This document shows, in pieces, positions 46,986-55,897 of a stretch of 64,000 nt of DNA. Source of the DNA: a virus; the IMG/VR virus record IMGVR_UViG_3300048580_000994, positions 18,430 to 82,429 of that record; one strand, given 5' to 3'. The notes under the pieces were generated by a model. The model was given only the letters and a program-made list of their open reading frames with translations, ran no database searches and was not told the DNA's origin. The first letter of the stretch is position 1. Every line of letters begins with the position of its first letter. A program made the position numbers and the translations under genes.

Positions 46986-47510
46986 ATGTCGACTGGTGAT
47001 TTCAAAATTCGTGATGGAAAGATGCTCATGGTTCGCCTTGGACCAATGAATGGGCAGGTGCAGGTCCATCGTGAAGGGCATGTTGCCCCTTGCCGTCGTG
47101 GGATTTGGGCTTTTCCGTTCCCCTTCCATGATGCCTTTTTCTATCACCACATTTGGGAGCGTATGCTTCCGAAGGCTTTCACCTACCCCAAGTGCCCAGA
47201 ACGTGACGAAGAAAATTATGACCAAAAGTATCAGGAATGGACTGACAAGTGCAACGCCATTGATTATGAAGCTCGTGACAAGAAGCTTCGTGAAATCATG
47301 AAGTCCAACCCTGAAACCAAGTTTTGGTATGGTGGCGGTTTTTATTCATACATCAAGCCCCACAAGAACATGGCTGACGCTGAATGGTATTGGTACGATA
47401 GTCATCGTGAATTCATCGCTGTTGCGAAGAAGCATATCCTTTACCATTATGATGGAAAAATGCCAATCAAGTATTCTTCTGACCACCTTCAGCTTTTCAT
47501 CCCCTGCTAA
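46986..47510 (+). CDS. Protein of unknown function
   Basis: 174 residues from ATG 46986 (GGGAAG upstream). Rich in Trp, Tyr, His and Pro (GIWAFPFPFHDAFFYHHIWE, FWYGGGFYSYI). Codon use is more GC-rich than its neighbours. Single-gene unit with promoter and terminator. Confidence 0.65.
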   Translation: MSTGDFKIRDGKMLMVRLGPMNGQVQVHREGHVAPCRRGIWAFPFPFHDAFFYHHIWERMLPKAFTYPKCPERDEENYDQKYQEWTDKCNAIDYEARDKKLREIMKSNPETKFWYGGGFYSYIKPHKNMADAEWYWYDSHREFIAVAKKHILYHYDGKMPIKYSSDHLQLFIPC

Positions 47511-47524
47511 AAATTTTATATAAT

Positions 47525-47561
47525 GGTGGGGATTATTAGTTTTTCCCCACTCATTTTATTT
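47525..47561 (+). terminator. Terminator
   Basis: GTGGGGA/TCCCCAC followed by a T-rich stretch. Confidence 0.65.
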
Positions 47562-47651
47562 TTTACAACCCACTCTTTTATTTTGACAAAATAATACTAT
47601 TTTGTTATTATTACTATTAATAGTAATTTTAACATTTAGGAGGATAATATT

Positions 47652-49367
47652 ATGACAAGAAGACAAGCAATACCAGATGCGAAAGGGTTGGTTCATAGTT
47701 TAACAGCATCAAATTTAAAACCATATGATGCGATGAAAGAATTTGTTGACAATAGCATTGATGCTGGAGCTGACAAAGTTTGTGTATTAGTTCCACAATA
47801 TGATAGTAAAAATAATCCAGATTTGTTTAATGTTATAGAAATATTGGATAATGGTGTTGGTATGACAGACATGGAATTAAATAATGCTTGGAGATTGGGT
47901 GCAACCAGAAAATATAATAATAGTGAGCATGGAAAGTTTGGTATGGGTATGACAACAGCTACTTATAAAATCGCAAATACTATTAAAATAATTTCAACAA
48001 AAGATGGATATAATTTTAATACGTTATTTTGGTCACATGATATTGATAATTGGGAATATGATGGGTATGAATCAACTACTGATGAAATTGATGATTATAA
48101 AACCAAATCCAAAAAATTTAATATATCTGCGTTAAATCATGGAACATTAATTTCATTAGGCATTAAGGTAGAACATTTAGAATCAAAATCATTGGATACT
48201 TTACGAGAAAACGTGAGAAAAATTTTTGGGCAAACATATAGTGCTTATTTAAAAGGTGAGCGGGTGCGGTCTGATTCTTTAATTAATGAGCAATTGAGAA
48301 AAGTTGATATATATTTTAATACAATATTGATTGAACCATTTGATCCTTTTGATACAGAACAAGATGAATTTTATGATAGTCTTGTAAATAATGATCCATT
48401 GGTTACTTTGCCAGGGGCAAGATTGCGGGTTATTTTAGTAAAGGATTATCCATTAGAACGTTCAGAAAAAAAGATAACGTCAGAATATAAAGGTTTTTAT
48501 TGTAATAGAAATGGTAGATATATTGTGTGGGCAGATGCAACAAGATTTTTATTGCGTTATCATCATATATTTTTGCGTTTTGAATTAATTTGGGAACCAT
48601 CTGCTGATTGTAATATAGGTCTTACTTATAATAAAAATGAAGTTCAATTTACCAAAGAACAAATAAATGAAATGTCAGATAGAATTGCTCCTGCCAAGGC
48701 TAAAGCTATGGAGTTATATTATAAAAATAATAAAGATGTTAAATTGGGTAATAATCAACAAAAATTGTTGGATGCTTCAAAAACTGCGATAAACACCATT
48801 GGTGTTTGTATTGCTACTGGTGTGATTGATCCTGTTGAGGGTGAAATTATTAAAGAAACTAGAAAAACTGGTAATGGGAGTTCTGCAGGTTCAAAGCCAT
48901 CAGATAGTTCAGAAAGTTCTGGCAAATCAAGAACACCAAAAAATGTTGCTATTAATAAATGTAAGAGTGAGGTTGAGTTTGAATACATCAATCTTGATCC
49001 AGACGCTGGGTTTTTTGAATCAAGGCACGAAAATGGTAAATTTATTATATCAATAAATAAGGGGACAAGATTTTTTAAGACAATGTATTCAAGTTTGATG
49101 GATGAACCAAAATTAGTTGATGTTTTGAATTTGATGTTTTATTCAATGGCAGATGCTCAATATCGCATGAGGGATACTGAGTCTATTGCATATAGACAAG
49201 GCGCTGATAGAATGCTATCAAAAATGAATGCTACATTGGAAACTTTAATTAGAAATGCTGAGACAGATATAAAAGATAATACCACTGAATCAGATATGGT
49301 TGTTAATGTTGGTGTTCCAAAAACAACATCAGGGCAAACCAACAGTGATTTGTTTTTGATTGATTGA
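47652..49367 (+). CDS. GHKL ATPase (MORC/MutL/Hsp90-like)
   Basis: 571 residues. The Bergerat ATP site is complete: MKEFVDNSIDAGA (catalytic Glu and Mg-binding Asn), LDNGVGM, and KFGMGMTTATYK. A middle transducer-like domain follows (residues ~200-370), then a Ser/Gly linker (~430) and a C-terminal helical domain. It lacks a nuclease motif, so it may be a DNA clamp or chaperone-like ATPase. It could protect DNA, counter host defence or remodel complexes. AGGAGG precedes the ATG. Confidence 0.8.
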   Translation: MTRRQAIPDAKGLVHSLTASNLKPYDAMKEFVDNSIDAGADKVCVLVPQYDSKNNPDLFNVIEILDNGVGMTDMELNNAWRLGATRKYNNSEHGKFGMGMTTATYKIANTIKIISTKDGYNFNTLFWSHDIDNWEYDGYESTTDEIDDYKTKSKKFNISALNHGTLISLGIKVEHLESKSLDTLRENVRKIFGQTYSAYLKGERVRSDSLINEQLRKVDIYFNTILIEPFDPFDTEQDEFYDSLVNNDPLVTLPGARLRVILVKDYPLERSEKKITSEYKGFYCNRNGRYIVWADATRFLLRYHHIFLRFELIWEPSADCNIGLTYNKNEVQFTKEQINEMSDRIAPAKAKAMELYYKNNKDVKLGNNQQKLLDASKTAINTIGVCIATGVIDPVEGEIIKETRKTGNGSSAGSKPSDSSESSGKSRTPKNVAINKCKSEVEFEYINLDPDAGFFESRHENGKFIISINKGTRFFKTMYSSLMDEPKLVDVLNLMFYSMADAQYRMRDTESIAYRQGADRMLSKMNATLETLIRNAETDIKDNTTESDMVVNVGVPKTTSGQTNSDLFLID

Positions 49368-49377
49368 CTTTGTTTAT

Positions 49378-49411
49378 GTTAACGGAAAGACCATCGGTCT
49401 TTCCGTTTTCC
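49378..49411 (+). terminator. Terminator
   Basis: AACGGAAAGACC/GGTCTTTCCGTT with T. Confidence 0.88.
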
Positions 49412-49413
49412 CA

Positions 49414-49441
49414 TTGACAATTCTAAAAATCCTGTTATACT
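49414..49441 (+). promoter_or_regulatory. Sigma70-type promoter
   Basis: TTGACA, 16 bases with AAATCCTGT, TATACT. Confidence 0.78.
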
Positions 49442-49466
49442 AATCAGATAATCAAGGAGAAAATCA

Positions 49467-49727
49467 ATGGCTACTGTTGCTGAACTGATTGCATTTCTGG
49501 GACAGTTCCCCCCTGACACACAGGTTGAGGTTCTGGCTGGGAGTACTGGGCGCAACTACTCCCCCGATAGTTTTGGTAGGGTTGATATGAGTCTGGAAGA
49601 AGGCTATCGTTCCCCTGAAGGTGCTTGGCGTCAGAATGTTTCTGGTACGTCGTTTGAATTTGGTGGTGCCTATGAACATAATGGTATCCATCATGGGGCG
49701 ACTCTGTTTCTTGGTGAAGAAGATTAA
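49467..49727 (+). CDS. Small protein of unknown function
   Basis: 86 residues. Contains ELIAFLGQFPPDTQVEVLAG, a pattern seen in many small phage and bacterial proteins of unknown role. AAGGAG precedes the ATG. Confidence 0.62.
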   Translation: MATVAELIAFLGQFPPDTQVEVLAGSTGRNYSPDSFGRVDMSLEEGYRSPEGAWRQNVSGTSFEFGGAYEHNGIHHGATLFLGEED

Positions 49728-49748
49728 ACAACAGAAGGAGAAACTATC

Positions 49749-50147
49749 ATGTGTCTACGATCAAAAATTTCAGTTGAAGAATTGGTTTGTGGGTCTTTGA
49801 TTGATATTAAAAAGTATGATTGTGATATTTTACCAAACATCATTGATGCTGGTATTACCAACAATTATGTTGGTATTACCAACAATTATGTTGTCCTCGC
49901 CACAAAAAAAGTTGGTAATGTTTCCCTTTATGTGGTGAGGTTTGATGAAGGAACGTTTTGGTATTTTGGATATACAAAACTAACTGGTGTTCTTCTTATT
50001 GATGTTTCTCGTGATGTTAATAGAATTGTCAATAATTATATTGAAAATGTTCGTATTGGTTGGATCAATGAACAATTTGACTATAGAAATGAACGAGAAA
50101 AAGAAAAAGAAAAACTTGCCAATTCATATTGGTGGTGGTGTGTGTAA
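49749..50147 (+). CDS. Protein with a 7-residue tandem duplication
   Basis: 132 residues. A 21-base unit is exactly repeated (49851-49871 and 49872-49892), giving GITNNYV twice. The rest is alpha/beta with a charged helix and a WWWCV end. AGAAGGAG upstream. Confidence 0.6.
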   Translation: MCLRSKISVEELVCGSLIDIKKYDCDILPNIIDAGITNNYVGITNNYVVLATKKVGNVSLYVVRFDEGTFWYFGYTKLTGVLLIDVSRDVNRIVNNYIENVRIGWINEQFDYRNEREKEKEKLANSYWWWCV

Positions 50148-50159
50148 AGGAGAAATGGA

Positions 50160-50354
50160 ATGTTTGGAAGGACTATGGGTGATTTGAACGAAAACGAACT
50201 TGAACTTTATCATCAAGCCCATGATGAAGGGTATCTTGCTGGTATGGAGTTTCATATGGGGAATGGTGAACGAGCCGATAACCCATTTGATTATGAGTCA
50301 TTCCTTTATGTCGCTTGGGAAGATGGTTTCTGTGATGCTGGAATGGATAGTTAA
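50160..50354 (+). CDS. RMF/CrpP-like small protein
   Basis: 64 residues. AHDEGYLAGMEFH, NPFDYES and WEDGFCDAG follow the spacing of ribosome modulation factor (A..GY.AG...NPY...W..G). RMF dimerises 70S ribosomes into inactive 100S particles. A phage copy might park or recruit ribosomes, or be a CrpP-like relative. The match is short. GGAG precedes the ATG. Confidence 0.6.
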   Translation: MFGRTMGDLNENELELYHQAHDEGYLAGMEFHMGNGERADNPFDYESFLYVAWEDGFCDAGMDS

Positions 50355-50420
50355 ATTAATTTTTGACAACCATGAAATATATGGTATGGTTATATATGAT
50401 TTAAAAGAAAGGAAAAATAA

Positions 50421-51179
50421 ATGGGAGATTTAACAACTGCTGATTGTAAGGAAATGCTTGAAAATTTGGTTGATGGTGTTGAAGGCAAAGCTTGGAAACG
50501 AACCAGAAAATGGAATGAAGGTAAAACAGGCGTTGTTCGTTCGTTCAATAACATTCAAAATAATACCACAGCATTGATTGTGGACGAGGGTAATGGTAAT
50601 ACACATTGTCTTGCATATGAACCATCACGCCCATCATTTTGTATTGATTATGCAAGTATGAACCAAGCATATTCACACCTTGGATTTACCATTATTACCA
50701 ATAAAAAAGTATCATTTTCAGGATTTGAAGAAGAACGTAATTATAAAGATGATGGTTACAGTGATGGGGTTGGAATTGAGTACTCTGTTAAAGATTTAAA
50801 AACCGCCAAGGCGACATTATTGGCGAATGGTTTTATTGAAAGTCCAATGCTATTAGTTAATTATTGTGCATGGCCAAAATATTCAGCATTACAGGCGGCA
50901 AAATATTGGGAAGTAATGGATGGTAAAATTTCAATGCAATCGGTTGCTGGTCTTGGTTGGGTTTATGAAAAAATTGATGACGATGGTGATGTGATGTTCT
51001 TTGTTTTAGCAGCCAGAGATGTTGAATGTGATAATGACCAAGGTTTCCCATTTGATATTCAAGGGTTTGATGAATGTATGGAATGCACCTTGGAAGCAGA
51101 TTCTAATATTACAAATCCAGAAGCAGAATTAGAAAAAGTTGGTTTTGTAAAATCAAAGAAAAAAATGTCATTTTATTAA
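50421..51179 (+). CDS. Protein of unknown function
   Basis: 252 residues. A sigma70-type promoter (TTGACA 50362) precedes it. Contains TALIVDEGNGNTHCLAYEPS and SYL-like repeats. No family recognised. Confidence 0.65.
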   Translation: MGDLTTADCKEMLENLVDGVEGKAWKRTRKWNEGKTGVVRSFNNIQNNTTALIVDEGNGNTHCLAYEPSRPSFCIDYASMNQAYSHLGFTIITNKKVSFSGFEEERNYKDDGYSDGVGIEYSVKDLKTAKATLLANGFIESPMLLVNYCAWPKYSALQAAKYWEVMDGKISMQSVAGLGWVYEKIDDDGDVMFFVLAARDVECDNDQGFPFDIQGFDECMECTLEADSNITNPEAELEKVGFVKSKKKMSFY

Positions 51180-51194
51180 GAAAGGATTTTAATA

Positions 51195-52220
51195 ATGGGT
51201 TCATTCAACACAACTTGTTTCGTTACCAACCAAACCATTGCCAGTGAAGATCGAGTTAGACTCTTCCCTATCGCCCAACAAACTTCATATAATCCAGTCA
51301 AATTATCTTATAAAGATAAAGAATGGGAACAATTCTCTTATTGTTCATCTACCTGTTATCCAACAAGATTTTGGGAATTTTGTGGACCATGTTTGACTGG
51401 TGAATATGATGATTATGGACAATTCATTTTGGATAACACCCCAAAAAATCAAGATAGCATTCGTCGTGTTTTTAATTATCTTTTAGGGAATGCTGCAATC
51501 ACTAAAAAGGGCAAAAATGAATGCCATGATATTGCATTTGATATGTCAAAAATTTATTCAAAAGATAAAAAATATACTTTCAAACAGCTTATTAACATTT
51601 GGGAGAAAATGTGGACTGCAGTGGTTCATGAATGTCGGGTTTTCGTTCGTGATTATCAAGGAGCTTTCCGCCCATTTGGGTTCTCGGTTATGCATGAAAG
51701 TACTGCCAAATATCTTATCGACTTTTCTGAAAATTCAAAAGATTGGAATGGATTGGTGGAAACACGCTATGATTTCATCAAAAACACCTACAATGAACAT
51801 CATGTTATTGATTTGGTTAAAGAATATCTTTCAGATAAAGAAGCCAATTTTATGTCTATGTTTAGGATTGAAGGCATTGTGAGGGATTATCTTCGTTGTG
51901 GTGAAGGAATGGATGTCGCTCGTCATTATAATATTGATTATGATGCTGTCATTGTAAAAATCGCCAATGGAATGCTTGCTGGGATGGCGTCGGAAATTAC
52001 AGATGGTATTGTCAAGGATATCATGCCTTTGTTTGATTCGTTGTTTGATGCCCACTATATTATGGGTGGATTGAACGAGTTAAATATTTCCATTTCTCCA
52101 ATCGTTTATGCCAGCCAAGACTATAGTAACGATGTTGGAAAACAATATACAGAATTAGTCACTAAAGTATGCCAAGAAGTATCAGCTTTTAGAAAACAAA
52201 AGTATGGCGACGATGAGTAA
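51195..52220 (+). CDS. Large phage protein with N-terminal Cys motifs
   Basis: 341 residues. The N-terminus has TCFVTNQTI, then YCSSTC and FCGPC, a probable zinc site like those in other phage hypothetical proteins. The remainder is helical with HECRVFVRDY. AAAGGA upstream, 15 bases after the previous gene. Function unknown. Confidence 0.65.
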   Translation: MGSFNTTCFVTNQTIASEDRVRLFPIAQQTSYNPVKLSYKDKEWEQFSYCSSTCYPTRFWEFCGPCLTGEYDDYGQFILDNTPKNQDSIRRVFNYLLGNAAITKKGKNECHDIAFDMSKIYSKDKKYTFKQLINIWEKMWTAVVHECRVFVRDYQGAFRPFGFSVMHESTAKYLIDFSENSKDWNGLVETRYDFIKNTYNEHHVIDLVKEYLSDKEANFMSMFRIEGIVRDYLRCGEGMDVARHYNIDYDAVIVKIANGMLAGMASEITDGIVKDIMPLFDSLFDAHYIMGGLNELNISISPIVYASQDYSNDVGKQYTELVTKVCQEVSAFRKQKYGDDE

Positions 52221-52262
52221 AAATTTATTGACAGCGTTCCAAAATTTTTGATACCATAACGA

Positions 52263-53070
52263 ATGATGAATAATACAAAGGAGAATGGGGTAGGGCAACG
52301 ATTTCGTTTAATAAACGATGATTGTTTGGTCGCTTTGAGTCAGATCGAGGATAAATCCATCGATATGGTTCTTTGTGACTTGCCCTACGGTTAGCACCAC
52401 AGCATGTCAATGGGACTCTATAATCCCATTAGAACCACTTTGGGGGCACTATGATAGGGTTTGTAAGGATGATGGGGTGATAGTCCTCACAGCATCTCAA
52501 CCCTTCACAACCACCCTTATATCGTCCAACATTAAAAATTTCAGGTATGAATGGATATGGGAAAAGCCTCAAGGCACCAATCCATTACTGGTCAATCGTA
52601 TGCCACTAAAGAACCATGAGAGCATTTTGGTGTTCTATAAAAAAACCTCTCGCTATTATCCCCAGATGGAACAAGGGACTCCCTATGGAAGTTTTCATTC
52701 CAATGACGCAACGATTGGGGAAGCGTATGGGAGTTTGGCATCAACTCATCGTGACAATCCAGATGGTACCCGCTTCCCAAAGACAGTTCTGAAATTCCCC
52801 CAAGACAAGGGTTACCATCCCACCCAAAAACCAGTTTCCCTAATGGAGTACCTGATCAAAACTTATACCAAATTGGGCGAAATTGTTCTTGATAATACAA
52901 TGGGTTCTGGGACGACTGGTGTTGCTTGTATGAATGTTGGTAGGGAATTCATTGGGATAGAGAAGGACGAAAAATACTTCCAAATCGCCAAGGATAGGAT
53001 TGAAGAAGCCCAGCAGCTAACAGCCTTTTTGGAATTTGAAGAAGAGTCCTTGTTTGATTTTTCCACTTGA
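52263..53070 (+). pseudogene. Frameshifted beta-class DNA methyltransferase
   Basis: Frame 1 from ATG 52263 gives [20 protein letters not shown] and MVLCDLPYG, then meets TAG at 52392. Removing the four bases TTAG (52391-52394) restores LPYGTTACQWDS and continues through NHESILVFYK, HPTQKP, DNTMGSGTTGVA to 53070. The break lies exactly after the catalytic DLPY. As it stands the enzyme is inactive unless ribosomes bypass the stop. A TTGACA promoter starts at 52228. Confidence 0.82.
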
Positions 53071-53094
53071 CAAATTTTTGATTTCTGATATTAT
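53067..53094 (+). promoter_or_regulatory. Sigma70-type promoter
   Basis: TTGACA, 16 bases, TATTAT. Confidence 0.65.
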
Positions 53095-53124
53095 GGACAA
53101 AGTTAAACAAATGGAGTAACGATT

Positions 53125-53499
53125 ATGGGTGATAACGTTGTGACTTTTGAAAATGGGCTGGCTCGTCTTCTCCCCATTGATGAATCCAAGTTTGAAGATT
53201 TGGGTGTGAGTCCCTTGGGCTTTGACGATGAATACACTGAATTTATGGAAATGTGGGACGAAGAATTTATGGTTCGTCTAAACGAGCGTCGTGAAGCATA
53301 CGAGCATCTTCACCCAAGCCCTGAATGGGATGCTATGGACAAGATTGCCTACGATGAGGTTATTCTGCAGATGGACAAACTTCATGGTACCAACGTTTCT
53401 GGTAAAATGATAGAGCAGAAGATTGGGCGAGTTATGACCAATGGTGAATCACGAGATAATGTTATCCATGTTGATTTCACAAAGAAGAAGGGGAAATGA
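53125..53499 (+). CDS. Acidic protein of unknown function
   Basis: 124 residues. GGAG upstream of the ATG. Acidic N-terminal half (FEDLGVSPLGFDDEYTEF), and a C-terminus NVIHVDFTKKKG. The stop overlaps the next start. Confidence 0.62.
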   Translation: MGDNVVTFENGLARLLPIDESKFEDLGVSPLGFDDEYTEFMEMWDEEFMVRLNERREAYEHLHPSPEWDAMDKIAYDEVILQMDKLHGTNVSGKMIEQKIGRVMTNGESRDNVIHVDFTKKKGK

Positions 53500-53681
53500 A
53501 AATGAAAGTATCATCAATTATTTTTTTGCTTGGGTGTGTGTATATGGGGTTCATTCTTGGGGTAGCTGGTATCAACTATACCATGCCAATTTTTTATGCT
53601 ATCCTTGGACCAGTATGCGCGATTGGTGTAGTTGCGAAAGGATTTTTTGAACGAGAAATCCGTGCAGAATATGGGGATTAA
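53496..53681 (+). CDS. Small membrane protein
   Basis: 61 residues with two hydrophobic segments (IIFLLGCVYMGFILG and FYAILGPVCAIGVVA). Coupled to the previous gene. Confidence 0.58.
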   Translation: MKMKVSSIIFLLGCVYMGFILGVAGINYTMPIFYAILGPVCAIGVVAKGFFEREIRAEYGD

Positions 53682-53689
53682 AAATTCGC

Positions 53690-53718
53690 TTGACAACCTT
53701 TTGAAAAACCATTATAGT
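53690..53718 (+). promoter_or_regulatory. Sigma70-type promoter for the non-coding block
   Basis: TTGACA, 17 bases, TATAGT, followed by no ORF for about 690 bases. Confidence 0.7.
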
Positions 53719-54412
53719 GTATGAATGAATTGGGAAGAAACCTTCCCTGCTTTTTGAAATGTGAATAAGATTGTCGTGTTAAATGGAAAGGAGGGTTCGA
53801 ATCCCTCGCCTACGAGCGTAACAGCCATGGAACGACCCCAGGTTGAGAGTGGGGCGCGGCAATTTTAATTTTTATTAGGGCTAATAGTTAAAACGGTGGG
53901 CTTAGAGGCAGCCATCCGATAATGAGTGAGACGAACCGCCCATCCCGCTTCAGGGGTGGGGATACAACGTGGATAGTAAAAGATCACCCCTTAACAGGTA
54001 AGGATCGATTTCTCTTTGGCGTAGCAGCACATTTAACTATTATAGATATTATAGTTTGAGAATATAGTTGGCGATAAGGCGGGGCATCCTGATAGTCTTA
54101 TCGTAAAAGCTGACAGGGATTGTTGGAACGGCAGTAGCAACTATTTTGAATATGGGCCAAGTCTAGGGCGGCTTGGTAGGTTGGCCCGCAAGGGGCCTCC
54201 CAAGTTGGGTTTCGATTACCCATTGGTCCACGAATTTTAGTTTGGGCATGGAAATGATTCGCCCACGATCTCTCTAACGTTTGCAGACTTGAAGGTCGCA
54301 GTAAATCGTTTGTCGTGGTCCCCGAAGAAGTGAAAATCTTCCCCAAAGCCAATGTAACGGGTTGATAGTGACTGAAGATAAGGAACTATTCAAAATATGA
54401 AAGGAAAATAAT
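53719..54412 (+). ncRNA. Large structured non-coding RNA candidate
   Basis: No credible ORF in about 690 bases with its own promoter. Many helices are visible: GGGAAG/CTTCCC, GAGGG/CCCTC around TTCGAAT, CCCCA/TGGGG, GGTGGGC/GCCCATC, GGGGTG/CACCCC, AACTAT/ATAGTT, GATAAG/CTTATC, CCACGA/TCGTGG. A tRNA-like segment lies inside (54155-54231). Size, phage location and nearby tRNAs recall the ROOL and GOLLD classes, but I cannot match a consensus. Confidence 0.55.
54155..54231 (+). tRNA. tRNA-like segment within the large RNA
   Basis: GGGCCAA pairs with TTGGTCC as an acceptor, and GGGT/ACCC with TTCGATT forms a T-arm. The middle (GGCC/GGCC with loop CGCAAGG) does not give a normal anticodon loop. 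Confidence 0.45.
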
Positions 54413-54760
54413 ATGGCAAAAGCACCAAAACCAAAATTTCATTTAAAATTCAAACCATATAGTGATGATGAAATCCCAAACCCAGATAATTTTAACGCTT
54501 ATCGTCAACCATTAGCGAGACTTGGGGATTTGGTTTATTGTGGTTCGAATAGGGTAATGAGTGCAGGAACAGTTGGAAGATTGGTTGGGTTTAAATCACA
54601 ATTTAATGAAGTATGGGCAGAAATCGAATGCCTTGATGGTGAAACCCGCCAGTTTCGAACATACTATCCTGGTGTGATTGATGAAACCCAGCTTCAAGAA
54701 GTGAAAGATTATTATATCAACGTTGAACAACGACCAGAACGAATTAAAGTGTCTTGGTAA
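54413..54760 (+). CDS. Protein of unknown function
   Basis: 115 residues. AAAGGAAAA upstream. RLGDLVYCGSNRVMSAGTVG suggests an SH3-like or KOW-like beta barrel. Role unknown. Confidence 0.6.
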   Translation: MAKAPKPKFHLKFKPYSDDEIPNPDNFNAYRQPLARLGDLVYCGSNRVMSAGTVGRLVGFKSQFNEVWAEIECLDGETRQFRTYYPGVIDETQLQEVKDYYINVEQRPERIKVSW

Positions 54761-54762
54761 TT

Positions 54763-55107
54763 TCACCAAGAATGCCCATAAGTTTCAAATTGTGTTCTCG
54801 CCCAAATCATCGCAGGATGGTTTGGGTGCCATTCCATTCCATGTTCAAATGCAATACCAAGTCCAATTTCCCAAGCAAGCCCTTCCCTTGATAACATTGA
54901 GAAAAAATGGGCACGACCTTTAATAACAGTGTCGCTTAGAGCGTGCCCAAGTTCGTGGAAAAATGCCAAGGTTTCTTTATCTGGTTCATCAAAACTGCCC
55001 ATACGAATGGTTTTACCTTCACAAAATGCTTGGTTTAAAATTGAGCTATCATTGATTACAGTCACCCCATGATGGTTTGCGATGTCGAGCATAATTTGTG
55101 TTACCAT
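54763..55107 (-). CDS. ImmA/IrrE-like zinc metallopeptidase
   Basis: 114 residues. LAFFHELGHAL is the HExxH zinc site and REGLAWEIG supplies the third ligand Glu, as in ImmA/IrrE-type peptidases. It lacks the usual N-terminal HTH partner. It could cleave a regulator. It faces the neighbouring gene with two bases between stops. Confidence 0.82.
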   Translation of the reverse strand: MVTQIMLDIANHHGVTVINDSSILNQAFCEGKTIRMGSFDEPDKETLAFFHELGHALSDTVIKGRAHFFSMLSREGLAWEIGLGIAFEHGMEWHPNHPAMIWARTQFETYGHSW

Positions 55108-55129
55108 AATGATATTTATTCGTTTGATG

Positions 55130-55160
55130 TTGACTTTTTCAAATTTTTTATATACTATAA
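55130..55160 (+). promoter_or_regulatory. Sigma70-type promoter
   Basis: TTGACT, then TATACT/TATAAT, upstream of the structured leader of the DenV gene. Confidence 0.6.
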
Positions 55161-55165
55161 TTAAA

Positions 55166-55340
55166 TAGCAGTCACCCCCGACCGAACGAGCGGTGACATG
55201 GTGATGGGGCTTCGGAACCCACGATCATCGGGGTCAGGCTGCAAGGGCTTGACAAAGTGTGGAGGAACGCATACTCGGGCGATTGGTCTCCGGACGCAAC
55301 CTGAAAGATGTGTTCAAGGGTGGTGGCACCACACAATTTT
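55166..55340 (+). ncRNA. Structured 5' leader of the DenV gene
   Basis: About 175 GC-rich bases without ORF: CCCCGA/TCGGGG, ATGGTG...ATCAT, GCAG/CTGC, and GGTGG/CCACAC helices. It stands out from the AT-rich surroundings. Could be a riboswitch-like leader or a divergent tRNA-type RNA. Confidence 0.45.
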
Positions 55341-55355
55341 TTGAAAGGGAACCTT

Positions 55356-55757
55356 ATGACGAGAATCAACTCTAACATCCCACCTATGGAACTAAAACGA
55401 GTCCATTTAGTGGCTGAACTTCGTGAAATCACAATGGTCCCTGCCGCCTTGCGTCGTTCACTAAAAACGAAACGCCCAACAGAAATATTGACAACGATTC
55501 CAAAAACCTTTACCCTAAATGCTGGGCATGTGAAATTTTTTTATAACAAACTGGAATTTTTACGCAAACGCTTCAGCGAATTATCCAACGAGATGGAACG
55601 CAGGGGATATATTCCAAACCGCTCAAGGATCATTGCCTTTGATGGCTTTGACAAAATTTGGTATGGCGATTGGGACTCGTCAAGGGCAGACGATGATTTG
55701 GTTCGTGAACGAATCGCCCTCAGAATTTCCCAAAAACCACACCTTTATAATGAATAA
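55356..55757 (+). CDS. denV: T4 endonuclease V-like pyrimidine dimer glycosylase
   Basis: 133 residues. TRIN at the start supplies the catalytic N-terminal Thr2 and Arg3, AELREI the catalytic Glu, and AGHVKFFYNKLEFLRKR the conserved core. ISQKPHLY matches the end. The enzyme cuts the glycosyl bond at UV-induced cyclobutane dimers and nicks the abasic site. ATG 55356 follows GAAAGGG. Confidence 0.92.
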   Translation: MTRINSNIPPMELKRVHLVAELREITMVPAALRRSLKTKRPTEILTTIPKTFTLNAGHVKFFYNKLEFLRKRFSELSNEMERRGYIPNRSRIIAFDGFDKIWYGDWDSSRADDDLVRERIALRISQKPHLYNE

Positions 55758-55797
55758 ATTTGACACCAACAGTTAAATAGAGTATGTTTTAATAAAT

Positions 55798-55887
55798 GGG
55801 AGGGTGGGTGAGTGGTTATAAACCAGCTGTCTACTAAACAGCCATACGTCTTAAAGCGTATCAAGAGTTCGAATCTCTTTCCTCCCG
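55798..55887 (+). tRNA. tRNA-Ser(ACT)
   Basis: Acceptor GGGAGG/CCTCCC, anticodon stem GCTGT/ACAGC with loop CTACTAA, long variable arm ATACG/CGTAT, and T-loop TTCGAAT. Confidence 0.9.
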
Positions 55888-55897
55888 CTTATAGTAT

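Noticed and set aside
53760-53830. TTCGAATCCC with flanking stem suggested a tmRNA (possibly the permuted two-piece type).
   Set aside because: No tag-peptide reading frame, no matching acceptor partner and no tmRNA 5' signature could be found.
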